A stretch of 37,577 nucleotides of DNA, taken from F23-D06 sp045116675. GTDB taxonomy: Bacteria > Bacteroidota > Bacteroidia > Bacteroidales > WCHB1-69. Every line of letters starts with the position of its first letter. The first letter of the stretch is position 1. The stretch lies in the NCBI GenBank assembly GCA_045116675.1, contig JBGUMF010000093.1, positions 1 to 37,577 of the forward strand, written 5' to 3'. Of the stretch, positions 15,441-23,850 are shown piece after piece. Under the pieces are notes generated by a model. It searched no databases, was not told where the DNA came from, and saw only the letters and a list, made by a program, of their open reading frames with translations. Both the position numbers and the translations under genes were made by a program.

Positions 15441-15875
15441 CTATTTGTTCGGGTAGGGCACCACAATGTCGTCGCAGTACTCGCAGCGGTAGGAGCGCTT
15501 CTCCTTGTCCACCAGATGGAACACATGGTCGAAGTAATGCTCCACGGAGGTCACGCAGCGCGGATTCTTGCAATGGATGATGTTCGTCACCGTCTCCGGC
15601 ACTTCCAGTTTCACCTTCTTCACCGTCTTGCCATCCTCAATGATGTTCACCGTGGCGTTCGGGTCGATGAGGCCAAGGAAATCGTAGTTGATGTCGATGA
15701 CGTTATTAATCTTGATGATGTCCTTCTTGCCCATCTTCAAGCTGAAGGCGTTCATGATGAGGGCCACATTGTAGTCGGCCTTGTCCAGGTGCAGGTAGTT
15801 GAACACGGTCATGCCGTAGCCGGCCTTGATGTGGTCAATGACGATACCTTTTTCTATACTGTTTATTTCTAACAT
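15441..15875 (-). CDS. pyrI: Aspartate carbamoyltransferase regulatory subunit
   Basis: A 144-residue regulatory chain of aspartate transcarbamoylase. It binds nucleotide effectors and bridges catalytic trimers in de novo pyrimidine synthesis. The N-terminal allosteric domain begins MLEINSIEKGIVIDHI, with YLHLDKADYNVALIMNAFS in the middle. The C-terminal zinc domain has the expected four cysteines: Cys102 and Cys107 in HCKNPRC, Cys131 and Cys134 in CEYC. Length is close to the family's usual 150. It follows pyrB by 86 bases on the same strand, with no terminator between, and ends before a strong hairpin at 15369-15399. Confidence 0.97.
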   Translation of the reverse strand: MLEINSIEKGIVIDHIKAGYGMTVFNYLHLDKADYNVALIMNAFSLKMGKKDIIKINNVIDINYDFLGLIDPNATVNIIEDGKTVKKVKLEVPETVTNIIHCKNPRCVTSVEHYFDHVFHLVDKEKRSYRCEYCDDIVVPYPNK

Positions 15876-15961
15876 GATGTTTCTAATTTTTATGTTTTTT
15901 GACTTTGGCTTTTGGGTATTGGCTTTAGAAATAACGGCCTATAGCCAATAGCGATATCGGA

Positions 15962-16885
15962 TTAGTATATTCCCAACAACTTCAAGATGAGGGCCATGCG
16001 GACGTACATGCCGTTTTTAGCCTGGTTGAAGTACTGTGCGCGCGGGTCGCTGTCCACCTCGGTGCTGATCTCGTTCACGCGGGGCAGCGGGTGCAGGATG
16101 TACGTGTCGGGGCGCGCGTAGGTCATCTTCTCGGCGTCGAGGATGAAGCGGTCCTTGAGGCGGATGTAGTCTTCCTCGTTGAAGAAGCGTTCGCGCTGCA
16201 CGCGGGTCATGTACAGGAAGTCAAGCTGGCCCATGTAGGGTTCCATCTGGTCCACCTCCTCGAAGGGGATGCCTTTTTTGCGCACCACCTCCTCGCGGAT
16301 GTACTCGGGCACGCGGAGCTCCTCCGGGGAGATGAAGATGAAACGCACACCCTCATAGTTGCTCAGGAACTTGACCAAAGAGTGGACCGTACGCCCGAAC
16401 TTGAGGTCGCCGCAGAAACCGTAGGTCTTGTTCTCCACATTGCCGCGCAGACGTTCCACGGTGAGGATGTCGGTCAAGGTCTGCGTGGGGTGCTGGTGAC
16501 CGCCGTCGCCGGCGTTGATGAGCGGCATCTTGATGTAATGGCTGGCCATACGGGGCGCACCCTCCTTGGGATGGCGCATGGCCGCAATATCGGCGTAGCA
16601 CTCGATGGTGCGCAGCGTGTCGGCGATGCTCTCACCCTTCGCAGTGGAGCTGGAGTTGGGCTCCGAGAAGCCGATCACCTTGCCGCCCAAACGCAACATG
16701 GCCGCTTCAAAGCTGAAGCGCGTGCGCGTGCTCGGTTCATAAAAAAGAGTTGCCAGAATCTTACCCTCGCAACTCTTGCTGTATTTCTCCGGATTGTCCA
16801 CGATCTGATGAGCCAAATCGAAAATCTCGCGAAATTCTTCGCGTGTGAAATCCGCAGGGTCTATTAAGCATCTGTTTTTTAACAT
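15962..16885 (-). CDS. pyrB: Aspartate carbamoyltransferase catalytic subunit
   Basis: A 307-residue catalytic chain that condenses carbamoyl phosphate and L-aspartate to N-carbamoyl-L-aspartate, the first committed step of pyrimidine synthesis. Carbamoyl-phosphate-binding STRTR lies at 52-56 within FYEPSTRTRFSFE. HPTQTLTD and the aspartate-binding HPLPRVNEI follow in the expected order. The length is canonical. The ATG at 16885 is preceded by AGGAAGGA at a suitable distance. A -7 promoter element lies at 16957-16964. pyrB and pyrI are transcribed together. Confidence 0.98.
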   Translation of the reverse strand: MLKNRCLIDPADFTREEFREIFDLAHQIVDNPEKYSKSCEGKILATLFYEPSTRTRFSFEAAMLRLGGKVIGFSEPNSSSTAKGESIADTLRTIECYADIAAMRHPKEGAPRMASHYIKMPLINAGDGGHQHPTQTLTDILTVERLRGNVENKTYGFCGDLKFGRTVHSLVKFLSNYEGVRFIFISPEELRVPEYIREEVVRKKGIPFEEVDQMEPYMGQLDFLYMTRVQRERFFNEEDYIRLKDRFILDAEKMTYARPDTYILHPLPRVNEISTEVDSDPRAQYFNQAKNGMYVRMALILKLLGIY

Positions 16886-16956
16886 AATAAATCCTTCCTA
16901 TATTTTTGTAATTATTAAATGATGACGTGATGAATATCCTTCCCGAAAAACATTTG

Positions 16957-16964
16957 CAAAAATA
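16957..16964 (-). promoter_or_regulatory. Bacteroidetes -7 promoter element of pyrBI
   Basis: TATTTTTG on the minus strand, 71 bases upstream of pyrB, implies a leader of about 65 bases. I saw no clear attenuator hairpin with a U-tract in that leader. Confidence 0.55.
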
Positions 16965-17051
16965 GAAAAATAATTTTTTTCAAGCCCCAGCCTTTGTTTT
17001 TTTTTGCAATTTTTGATTTTCAAGACAAGATTAAAAAGATGATGTCAAGGA

Positions 17052-19610
17052 CTAACGGCCAACCGGCAGCAGCTCCATCCGGTCAAACAGCAGCATGTTG
17101 GGGACTATCACACTACAGGGAACCCCGTTCATGGGAGGAAAAATGCCACCAGACCAAGAGCCTTCTACCATCAAATTATAGGCAGCACTCTCTTTGGTGG
17201 CTGCCGAAACCTGCATGAAATCAGATACATGATAACTGTCGGAGACCATCCGAACCGGTGTCTCCTTGCCCGTATGCACATCCACCTGCACCATATACAG
17301 GGGTCGGAAATCCTCCACGCTCCAATATTCCGACATATTCCGGCTATGGAATTTGCGAATGATATAGGCGTAATGATAGCCGGTAGCGCGGGCCTTTTTA
17401 CAGAGCATTTTTTTCAGATTCTGTGTGTTCGCCGTTTGGTGGCAGGTCAGGCGCAACACGCCGGGACCCACCATTGGCCGCAAACGATTATTTGAAAGGG
17501 CCAGCCTCCGATGACCGTTGGATGTCTTGGAAGAGAGTGTGGGCGTACGATCGGAGAGCAGGCTGTAGAGTTCGCCACGGTGGATGATTTCCATGTGCGG
17601 GGGAACCTTCACCCCCTCGGCATCCACGTTGTACTGGCCGATAAGCCGCATACCGCCGTAACTTCCGAGGGTGTCTAACGCATCCACATCACAAGAGGCG
17701 GCAATCACCTGTTGCGACAGGCACTTTTCCAACCGGCTGCCTACAAGATTATGTCGGACATGTTCGCTCAGTGGGATACGAAACGCATATATGCTCTGAC
17801 TGGTGTTTTCAGTAAACACATGGGCAAAAAGTTGGGCCACAGCCTCTCCTTCCACCAACACCGGCCCATCGTAATATTGTGTGGGTTTGGATGCCTCTGC
17901 CATCATTTTCAACCGGTTGCTCAGCAATTGCATCCGGTCCTGCCATCCGGCCATATCAGGAAAATCCTCTAAATCACGTACATATACAAGATCCTCATCG
18001 GAGAATTCTCCGCCACCGGGTGTCTTGGTTTTCGCATAAAGGCGGATGCAGATGACCGAGAAAGGCTGCCGGTATTGGAGACGGTCGCTGGAATAATAGC
18101 ACACTTCCGCCTGATAGGCATACGCATCCACATTGGATTCTATTGTGGAGTCCTGATCAAGCATCGACGACAGTTCGCAGACCAATGCCGTCATTTTGTC
18201 CTTGTCAACAGGCACATATTTCTTCTCCGCATCATAAAAACGAGGCTCTTCCCGATAGCCGTCGCGGGGACGTTTTATGCGTTCCCAAGAATCAAACGAG
18301 CTCATAACCACATTCTTGTATTCGAGCTCTTTCCATGCCTCCCGGTAAGCAGCATCCAACGAGCGGCGCAACAGCATCCTGAAATTGTCGTAATGGCTGT
18401 CCGCCGGCAGGCTCACGGGTTTCGTATGCCCGAGGAAATCCGCCGACACCCCTTCATTGTTCAGCATTTTGTCACCCAACAGCACCCGGCTGTTGAGCGT
18501 CCGGGTGGGCGTCTCCTCCATATAAAGCAGAGTGCCGGCACGGGCTTCCATCTGCAGACTCCGACCATCCACCCAATAAAATTCCGACCGGTAAGGCACG
18601 GGCATCCCCTTGTCCTGTAATTCCAAGTCTATCTCTTCCACCTCATCGCGCACGGCACGGAAGAACATATCGGAAGCTGTTTCGACCGCGTGGTCATGGT
18701 GGGTTTCGTAGGGCGACAATACAAGACGTTCCTTATTTTCAGTATAATTATCCCCTGAAAGGGACGGCTTCTCCATTTTCTCCTGAAAATCCCGAATCAA
18801 GCTGTCGGCCACGTTGTGCCACTCGTTTTCCGATGGCACAAGATTCGGGCTTACGGTCTCCAATTGTTGATCCACCTTGAAATATGAACCATCGGGCCGC
18901 CACCCCCGGATCGCAAACTTGTAATCCGCTGTTTCTTTATTTTCAACCTCATAGCTTCCTTCACTATCCACGAACCACGATCTTCTACATTCGTAATTCA
19001 TTATAGCCTCACTCTCCCCATTGGACATATCCCGCACATGGGCCGTAATCTGTCCGAGCAAGGCAGAGCACACCTTCGGATCAAAAGATTCCGGCTGTCT
19101 CGGCTGGTAGCCAACCCGTTGCACAGGATGAGTGAAGACATCGTCTTCTGATTGGGCCATAAAATGTTTCCGAATGCGTAACGTCTGGTATTCTTTACGT
19201 GCCGCTTTATAGGCCTTATCCACCTCTGAACGGATGATACTGCGGACGAGTGGTTCATTTTCATCGTACAACGGCAACAAGACATTGCGTCCTTCATGAT
19301 AATTGCAGGCCCTATCCAAGTCGCCCACAATAATTTCTACGTAAAGCCAACGCCCATATTCCGGGTTCGGGGCACCAGGACTGCCCATATAAGCGGCCAA
19401 CAAACACGAATATTCCTCTACAACCGAAAGCGACATATAGGTAACCGGAGCGTCGCCTTTGGACAAATTAGTAAATAAGGTATTCTGTTCTTCCTGTAAA
19501 ATGGTGCCCATAAAATCCTCTTCCACCTCCGAAGGCTGCGCCCAAACGGCATTCGCCATACCAAAGCACAGCAACAGGGTGCAAAACAGAATTTTACGCA
19601 AAGTTTTCAT
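17052..19610 (-). CDS. Large secreted TldD/PmbA-like protein lacking the zinc site
   Basis: An 852-residue protein with a clear signal peptide (MKTLRKILFCTLLLCFGMANAVWAQ). The C-terminal third resembles the TldD/PmbA (TldE) family: YDGPVLVEGEAVAQLFAHVF, then GQYNVDAEGVKVPPHMEII and HRGELYSLLSDRTPT, SNGHRR, and GPGVLRL. TldD and TldE form a cytoplasmic heterodimeric protease. TldD carries zinc-binding HExxxH, whereas the equivalent position here reads GEAVAQ, so the protein resembles the non-catalytic TldE side. The N-terminal half is divergent (DSEGSYEVENKETADYKFAIRG, FYWVDGRSLQMEARAGTLLY). It is nearly twice the family's usual ~450 residues and exported, both unusual. It begins 12 bases after the purA stop codon, so co-transcription is likely. 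The family call is from remembered motifs and moderate in strength. Confidence 0.55.
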   Translation of the reverse strand: MKTLRKILFCTLLLCFGMANAVWAQPSEVEEDFMGTILQEEQNTLFTNLSKGDAPVTYMSLSVVEEYSCLLAAYMGSPGAPNPEYGRWLYVEIIVGDLDRACNYHEGRNVLLPLYDENEPLVRSIIRSEVDKAYKAARKEYQTLRIRKHFMAQSEDDVFTHPVQRVGYQPRQPESFDPKVCSALLGQITAHVRDMSNGESEAIMNYECRRSWFVDSEGSYEVENKETADYKFAIRGWRPDGSYFKVDQQLETVSPNLVPSENEWHNVADSLIRDFQEKMEKPSLSGDNYTENKERLVLSPYETHHDHAVETASDMFFRAVRDEVEEIDLELQDKGMPVPYRSEFYWVDGRSLQMEARAGTLLYMEETPTRTLNSRVLLGDKMLNNEGVSADFLGHTKPVSLPADSHYDNFRMLLRRSLDAAYREAWKELEYKNVVMSSFDSWERIKRPRDGYREEPRFYDAEKKYVPVDKDKMTALVCELSSMLDQDSTIESNVDAYAYQAEVCYYSSDRLQYRQPFSVICIRLYAKTKTPGGGEFSDEDLVYVRDLEDFPDMAGWQDRMQLLSNRLKMMAEASKPTQYYDGPVLVEGEAVAQLFAHVFTENTSQSIYAFRIPLSEHVRHNLVGSRLEKCLSQQVIAASCDVDALDTLGSYGGMRLIGQYNVDAEGVKVPPHMEIIHRGELYSLLSDRTPTLSSKTSNGHRRLALSNNRLRPMVGPGVLRLTCHQTANTQNLKKMLCKKARATGYHYAYIIRKFHSRNMSEYWSVEDFRPLYMVQVDVHTGKETPVRMVSDSYHVSDFMQVSAATKESAAYNLMVEGSWSGGIFPPMNGVPCSVIVPNMLLFDRMELLPVGR

Positions 19611-19622
19611 CCGAATAGGATC

Positions 19623-20897
19623 CTATGATCTGAAAATGGTGGCCGCACGGTCCGGGCCCACCGACACGATGCTGATCGGCGTATGGGTCTGCTCCTCAAT
19701 ATAATGGATGTAATCCTTGAATTCGGACGGCAGTTCCTCGTACGTCTTACAACCGCTGATGTCGGTTTTCCAACCCTTGAGGGTGGTGTAAACGGGCTCG
19801 ATGACAGCGTCGGTGGCGGCGGGCATACGGGTGGTAAGCTCGCCGTTGACACGGTAGGCGGTACATATATTTATTGTATCAAAATCCGACATGACATCCG
19901 CCTTGGTGAGGGCGATGTCGGTCACGCCGTTGACCATGAGGGCATATTGGAGGGCCACCAGGTCGAGCCAGCCGCAGCGCCGCGGGCGACCGGTAGTGGC
20001 ACCGAACTCGTTGCCCACGCGGCGCAGTTCCTCGCCCGTGGCGTCGAACAGTTCCGTGGGGAAGGGTCCGCTGCCCACACGGGTGCAGTAGGCTTTCACA
20101 ATGCCGATGGTCTTGCCGGCCAGGTGCGGGTCAAGGCCAAGGCCCGTGAACGCACCGGCAGCGATAGTATTCGATGACGTCACAAAAGGATATGCGCCGA
20201 ACTCCAGATCGAGAAGCGTGCCCTGCGCACCCTCCGCTAACACGGACTTGCCCTCCCGTAAATACTCGTGGAGAACATACTCGCTGTCAATGCAAGTGAA
20301 GCGGCGCAGCGTGGCCAGCGACTGGTGCCAACGCTCGTCCAACTCGGGCAGCATTTTACTGTAATCGAAACCATACTGGTCCAGAATCTCCTTGTGCTGA
20401 TCCATAAGATGCTGGTATTTCGCCTCAAAGTCCGGCGAGAAGACATCGCACACGCGCAAACCCACACGCGCGGTCTTGTCGGTGTAGGTGGGTCCGATGC
20501 CCTTCAGCGTGGAACCGATCTTCTGCTTGCCCTTCTTGGATTCGTAGGCGGCATCCAGCAGCTTGTGCGTCGGGAGAATCAGATGGGCTTTCCGGGAGAC
20601 ATAGAGATTGTCGGTCGGGGTGAGGCCCATCTTCACCAAAGCCTCGATCTCCTCCTCGAAGATGATCGGGTCGATGACGACGCCGTTACCGATGATATTG
20701 ATTTTATCCTTGTGGAAAATTCCGGAAGGGATGATATGCAGCACGTGACGTATGCCATTGAATTCCAACGAATGACCGGCATTCGGGCCACCCTGGAAAC
20801 GGGCCACCACATCATAATCCGGCGTCACCACATCCACAATCTTGCCTTTCCCCTCATCGCCCCACTGCAAACCAAGCAGAATATCAATTTTATTCAT
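19623..20897 (-). CDS. purA: Adenylosuccinate synthetase
   Basis: A 424-residue cytoplasmic enzyme that joins IMP and aspartate with GTP to give adenylosuccinate, the first step from IMP to AMP. The N-terminus MNKIDILLGLQWGDEGKGK contains the GTP/IMP-binding GDEGKGK with catalytic Asp14; GGPNAGHSLEF carries the catalytic histidine. The sequences GIGPTYTDKTARVGLRVCD and TTGRPRRCGWLDLVALQYA are characteristic. An upstream in-frame ATG at 20966 would add 23 unrelated residues and would lie upstream of the -7 element at 20923-20930, so the start at 20897 is preferred. It is followed 12 bases later by the secreted TldE-like gene. Confidence 0.97.
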   Translation of the reverse strand: MNKIDILLGLQWGDEGKGKIVDVVTPDYDVVARFQGGPNAGHSLEFNGIRHVLHIIPSGIFHKDKINIIGNGVVIDPIIFEEEIEALVKMGLTPTDNLYVSRKAHLILPTHKLLDAAYESKKGKQKIGSTLKGIGPTYTDKTARVGLRVCDVFSPDFEAKYQHLMDQHKEILDQYGFDYSKMLPELDERWHQSLATLRRFTCIDSEYVLHEYLREGKSVLAEGAQGTLLDLEFGAYPFVTSSNTIAAGAFTGLGLDPHLAGKTIGIVKAYCTRVGSGPFPTELFDATGEELRRVGNEFGATTGRPRRCGWLDLVALQYALMVNGVTDIALTKADVMSDFDTINICTAYRVNGELTTRMPAATDAVIEPVYTTLKGWKTDISGCKTYEELPSEFKDYIHYIEEQTHTPISIVSVGPDRAATIFRS

Positions 20898-20922
20898 ACT
20901 GACCTTGTTTTTATTTACGCTG

Positions 20923-20930
20923 CAAAAATA
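20923..20930 (-). promoter_or_regulatory. Bacteroidetes -7 promoter element of purA
   Basis: TATTTTTG on the minus strand, 25 bases upstream of the chosen purA start. Its position inside the longer reading frame argues against the upstream ATG at 20966. It is divergent from the element at 20975-20982. Confidence 0.6.
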
Positions 20931-20974
20931 TAAAAAAGGTTTGGACATACGGTGATATATCTGCACCTTTTTTG

Positions 20975-20982
20975 TACTTTTG
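20975..20982 (+). promoter_or_regulatory. Bacteroidetes -7 promoter element of the Omp85-like gene
   Basis: TACTTTTG on the plus strand matches TAnnTTTG, 33 bases upstream of the start at 21016. It forms a divergent pair with the purA element, the two -7 boxes being about 45 bases apart. Confidence 0.55.
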
Positions 20983-21015
20983 CGACCTCAACTTTTTTTA
21001 ATTAAAATTGGAATA

Positions 21016-22440
21016 ATGAAAAAATTTGTATCTGTTCTTTTATGTCTTTGTCTGATTGGATTTTATAGTGCAAATGCCCGCGACAACGGGCCGGACATTC
21101 CCAAAGACCCGAAGCCAAAGAAAGAGAAAAAAGAGAAAAGCGAAATCCGCACGGGATGGACATTCGGCATTTTGCCGAGCGTGGCCTACGATGCCGACAA
21201 GGGTTTCCAGTACGGCGTGCTGGCCAACGTGTATGACTTCGGCGACGGTTCCATCTATCCCGAATATTTCCACTCCCTCTATTTCGAAGCCGCCTACACC
21301 ACAAAGAGGTCGGGTTTGTTCCGTTTCGCCTACGACTCCAAGAAGCTCATCCCGAACCATCGTCTGAAAATCGACCTGTCGTACCTGCCCGATGCGCTGT
21401 GCGACTTCTACGGTTTCAACGGCTACCAGACAGTTTATAACAGCGGATGGGGCAAGAAAAAGGCCGACGACTACATCAGCCGTGCCTTCTACAAGTCGCG
21501 CCGCGACCTGCTGCGCTTCGCCGCCGACATCGACGGACACATCGGAGGCAACTGGCTGTGGAACGCCGGCATCGGTTTCTTAGGCTACCAGATCGACCGG
21601 GTGAACCTTGCCATGATCAACAAAGGCAAGAAGCCGGAGAACATCCTGCCGGATGTGGACGGTCTTTATGAGAAATACACGAAATGGGGCATCATCGCGC
21701 CCAACGAGGCCAACGGCGGATGGCATCCCTACCTGCGCGGTGGCCTTTCCTACGACAGCCGTGACCGCCAGCAGAACACCCGCAAAGGTATGCACGCCGA
21801 GATTTTCTGGACCTATAACGCTGCCTTCGGCGAGGACAAGGAGTTCAACAACCTGATGTTCAACGCCAGCTTCAAACACTTCGTGCCTGTCTATCAAGAC
21901 TACATCACCTTCGCCTACCGCGTGGCCACCCAGCTGACCGTGGCTGGCAACTCGCCGTTCTACCTCAGCAACTATTATAACAACTTATTTATCCAAAGGG
22001 TTTTATACGAAGGATTGGGCGGTGGCAATACGCTGCGCGGCATTATGCGCAACCGCATCACTGCGCCCGGATACGCTTTCGCCAATGTGGAATTCCGCTT
22101 CAAGATCTGCAAATTCGACATCGGCAAAGAGCATTTTTTCATCGGTGTCAACCCCTTCTTCGATGCCGGCATGATTCTCCAACGCTATCGCATGGATGAA
22201 AATACCATCCGCGCCTCCATCGCCGAAAATGACCCCGAATTCGACATGAACGACCTGGACAAGTACATCCTTTTCGGCAAGGATGCCCAAGTATATCGCC
22301 CCCATCTTTCCGCCGGTATTGGTCTTAAGCTGATGATGAACGATAACTTCGTGCTCTCCGTGGACTGGGCCGCCCCGTTCGACAAACGCGACAACGGCAG
22401 CCTTGCCAACTTCTACGTGAAAATGGGCTACATGTTCTAA
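21016..22440 (+). CDS. Outer-membrane barrel protein of the Omp85/BamA-TamA superfamily, without POTRA domains
   Basis: A 474-residue exported protein with signal peptide MKKFVSVLLCLCLIGFYSANA, then a short Lys/Pro-rich segment (PKDPKPKKEKKEK). A barrel of alternating aromatic strands follows. Two Omp85 hallmarks are visible: SYDSRDRQQNTRKGMHAEIFW (the D-RD---P-G barrel-strand pattern, split over about residues 253-273) and GGGNTLRGIMRNR (the (V/L)RG motif of the loop that folds into the barrel). No POTRA repeats precede the barrel, unlike BamA encoded at 31699. The start at 21016 is preferred over the in-frame ATG at 20980, which overlaps the promoter region. The substrate or partner is unknown; barrel assembly or lipid handling is only family-based conjecture. 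Confidence 0.75.
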   Translation: MKKFVSVLLCLCLIGFYSANARDNGPDIPKDPKPKKEKKEKSEIRTGWTFGILPSVAYDADKGFQYGVLANVYDFGDGSIYPEYFHSLYFEAAYTTKRSGLFRFAYDSKKLIPNHRLKIDLSYLPDALCDFYGFNGYQTVYNSGWGKKKADDYISRAFYKSRRDLLRFAADIDGHIGGNWLWNAGIGFLGYQIDRVNLAMINKGKKPENILPDVDGLYEKYTKWGIIAPNEANGGWHPYLRGGLSYDSRDRQQNTRKGMHAEIFWTYNAAFGEDKEFNNLMFNASFKHFVPVYQDYITFAYRVATQLTVAGNSPFYLSNYYNNLFIQRVLYEGLGGGNTLRGIMRNRITAPGYAFANVEFRFKICKFDIGKEHFFIGVNPFFDAGMILQRYRMDENTIRASIAENDPEFDMNDLDKYILFGKDAQVYRPHLSAGIGLKLMMNDNFVLSVDWAAPFDKRDNGSLANFYVKMGYMF

Positions 22441-22479
22441 CCAATCTGTTGTTTCCAAGAAAGTATCAGCTCTCCTTTT

Positions 22480-23484
22480 ATGATAGTCTATCGGAATCAT
22501 TCGTTAAAAGATCACAACACCTTCGGCATTGACGTGCGGTGTACGCAGTTCTTTGTCATGGATCAGCTTGACGATAGGCATATCCTGCAGAAGGAGAAAA
22601 TCTTTGCCCTCCCTCACTACATCCTCGGTGGTGGCAGCAACGTCCTGTTCACAAAAGATTTTGCGGGCACCATCATACATCCGGCCTTCAAGGGCATTGA
22701 GGTGATGGAGGATTCCGACCAGAGCCGCCTGATCCGTGTGGCCGCAGGCGAAGAGTGGGACGATGTGATTGACTACTGCCTCCGCAACCGGCTGTACGGA
22801 CTGGAAAACCTTATCGGCATCCCCGGCTGCGCGGGTAGCGCCCCCGTGCAGAATATCGGCGCGTATGGCGTGGAGGCCAAAGACTGCATCGAGCGCGTGG
22901 AGGGCTTCCTCACCGACAATATGCAACCGTTCACCCTATCGGCTGAAGAGTGCTGCTTCGGCTATCGGAATTCCATCTTCAAAAAAAAGCTGAAGGGAAA
23001 ATGCCTCATCACCCACGTCTGGTTTCGACTCTCCAAAACAGAACACTACACACTGACCTACAAAGCGTTGTCCGATGAGATGGCCCGACAGGATATTTCT
23101 TTGGAAACCATCACGCAAAGCATCCTCCGCATACGCAACAGCAAACTGCCAGACATTCGCAAAATCGGTTGTGCGGGCAGCTTTTTCAAAAACCCTGTCA
23201 TCACGGAAGAACGATTCCAAAAACTGCTGGCCCAACATCCCGACCTAGTCTCCCACCCTGCCCCAGGCAAGAAAGTGAAATTGTCTGCCGGTCAGCTGAT
23301 TGAAAAGGCCGGATGGAAGGGCAAGCGCATCGGTGATGCCGGCATCTACCCCCTACAGGCCCTTGTACTCGTCAACTACGGTGGAGCCTCCCCTGAAGAA
23401 ATCCAGCATCTGTACAAACAGGTGTATTCGGATGTGAGAAAAATGTTCAACATACGCCTAACCCCTGAAGTCAACATCCTATAA
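22480..23484 (+). CDS. murB: UDP-N-acetylmuramate dehydrogenase (UDP-N-acetylenolpyruvoylglucosamine reductase)
   Basis: A 334-residue FAD enzyme that reduces UDP-GlcNAc-enolpyruvate to UDP-MurNAc in cytoplasmic peptidoglycan precursor synthesis. The sequence opens NHSLKDHNTFGIDV. It has the FAD-binding HYILGGGSNVLFT, then IGIPGCAGSAPVQNIGAYGVE, the type I motif GYRNSIFKKKLKG, the catalytic-serine segment CAGSFFKNP, and GQLIEKAGWKGKRIGDAG. Length and order match type I (E. coli-like) MurB. No promoter of its own is evident in the 39-base gap after the barrel gene. Its stop TAA overlaps the ATG of the next gene by one base (TAATG). Confidence 0.97.
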   Translation: MIVYRNHSLKDHNTFGIDVRCTQFFVMDQLDDRHILQKEKIFALPHYILGGGSNVLFTKDFAGTIIHPAFKGIEVMEDSDQSRLIRVAAGEEWDDVIDYCLRNRLYGLENLIGIPGCAGSAPVQNIGAYGVEAKDCIERVEGFLTDNMQPFTLSAEECCFGYRNSIFKKKLKGKCLITHVWFRLSKTEHYTLTYKALSDEMARQDISLETITQSILRIRNSKLPDIRKIGCAGSFFKNPVITEERFQKLLAQHPDLVSHPAPGKKVKLSAGQLIEKAGWKGKRIGDAGIYPLQALVLVNYGGASPEEIQHLYKQVYSDVRKMFNIRLTPEVNIL

Positions 23485-23846
23485 TGAAACATACTATCCG
23501 ACTGATTCTGCTGATTGCCATCCTTGTCCCCCTCTGCTGCGGATGCGACTGGTTTCACAAGCCCAAATTCGATGAGGCGTTGCTGGCGGGCTATTGGGTC
23601 GAGGGCACCGTGCACGAGTACTACAACGCCAACGGCACCGGCTACACATGGGACACCGCCGATGACGTGACCGAAGAGGAGGCGCAACCCTTCACCTGGA
23701 CGCTGGACGGTGCCACACTGACACAGAACCATAAGATGACCATGGGAGGCATCGTACCCAAGACCTACACCGTCACCAAGCTGACCGCCTCCACACTCAT
23801 GTATCACGACAACTTCGGGACTTTCCACTCCTTCATCAAGCAGTAA
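23484..23846 (+). CDS. Small lipocalin-like lipoprotein
   Basis: A 120-residue protein with a lipoprotein-type signal peptide: MKHTIRLILLIAILVPLCCGC, with Cys21 the probable lipidated residue after LCCG. The mature part begins DWFHKPKFDEALLAGYWVEGT. It shows the short beta-strand pattern of the Bacteroidetes lipocalin-like families (GYWVEG, PFTWTLDGATLTQ, KTYTVTKLTASTLMY). The binding ligand is unknown. The ATG shares a base with the murB stop, so translation is coupled. It is followed 4 bases later by the AsmA-like gene, placing it in an envelope-related operon. The family assignment is by strand pattern only. Confidence 0.7.
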   Translation: MKHTIRLILLIAILVPLCCGCDWFHKPKFDEALLAGYWVEGTVHEYYNANGTGYTWDTADDVTEEEAQPFTWTLDGATLTQNHKMTMGGIVPKTYTVTKLTASTLMYHDNFGTFHSFIKQ

Positions 23847-23850
23847 AACC

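Noticed and set aside
15876..15961. Possible structured RNA between pyrB and pyrI
   Set aside because: Only short imperfect repeats of GCCAA/TTGGC type are visible; no riboswitch core or terminator-like hairpin could be drawn with confidence.
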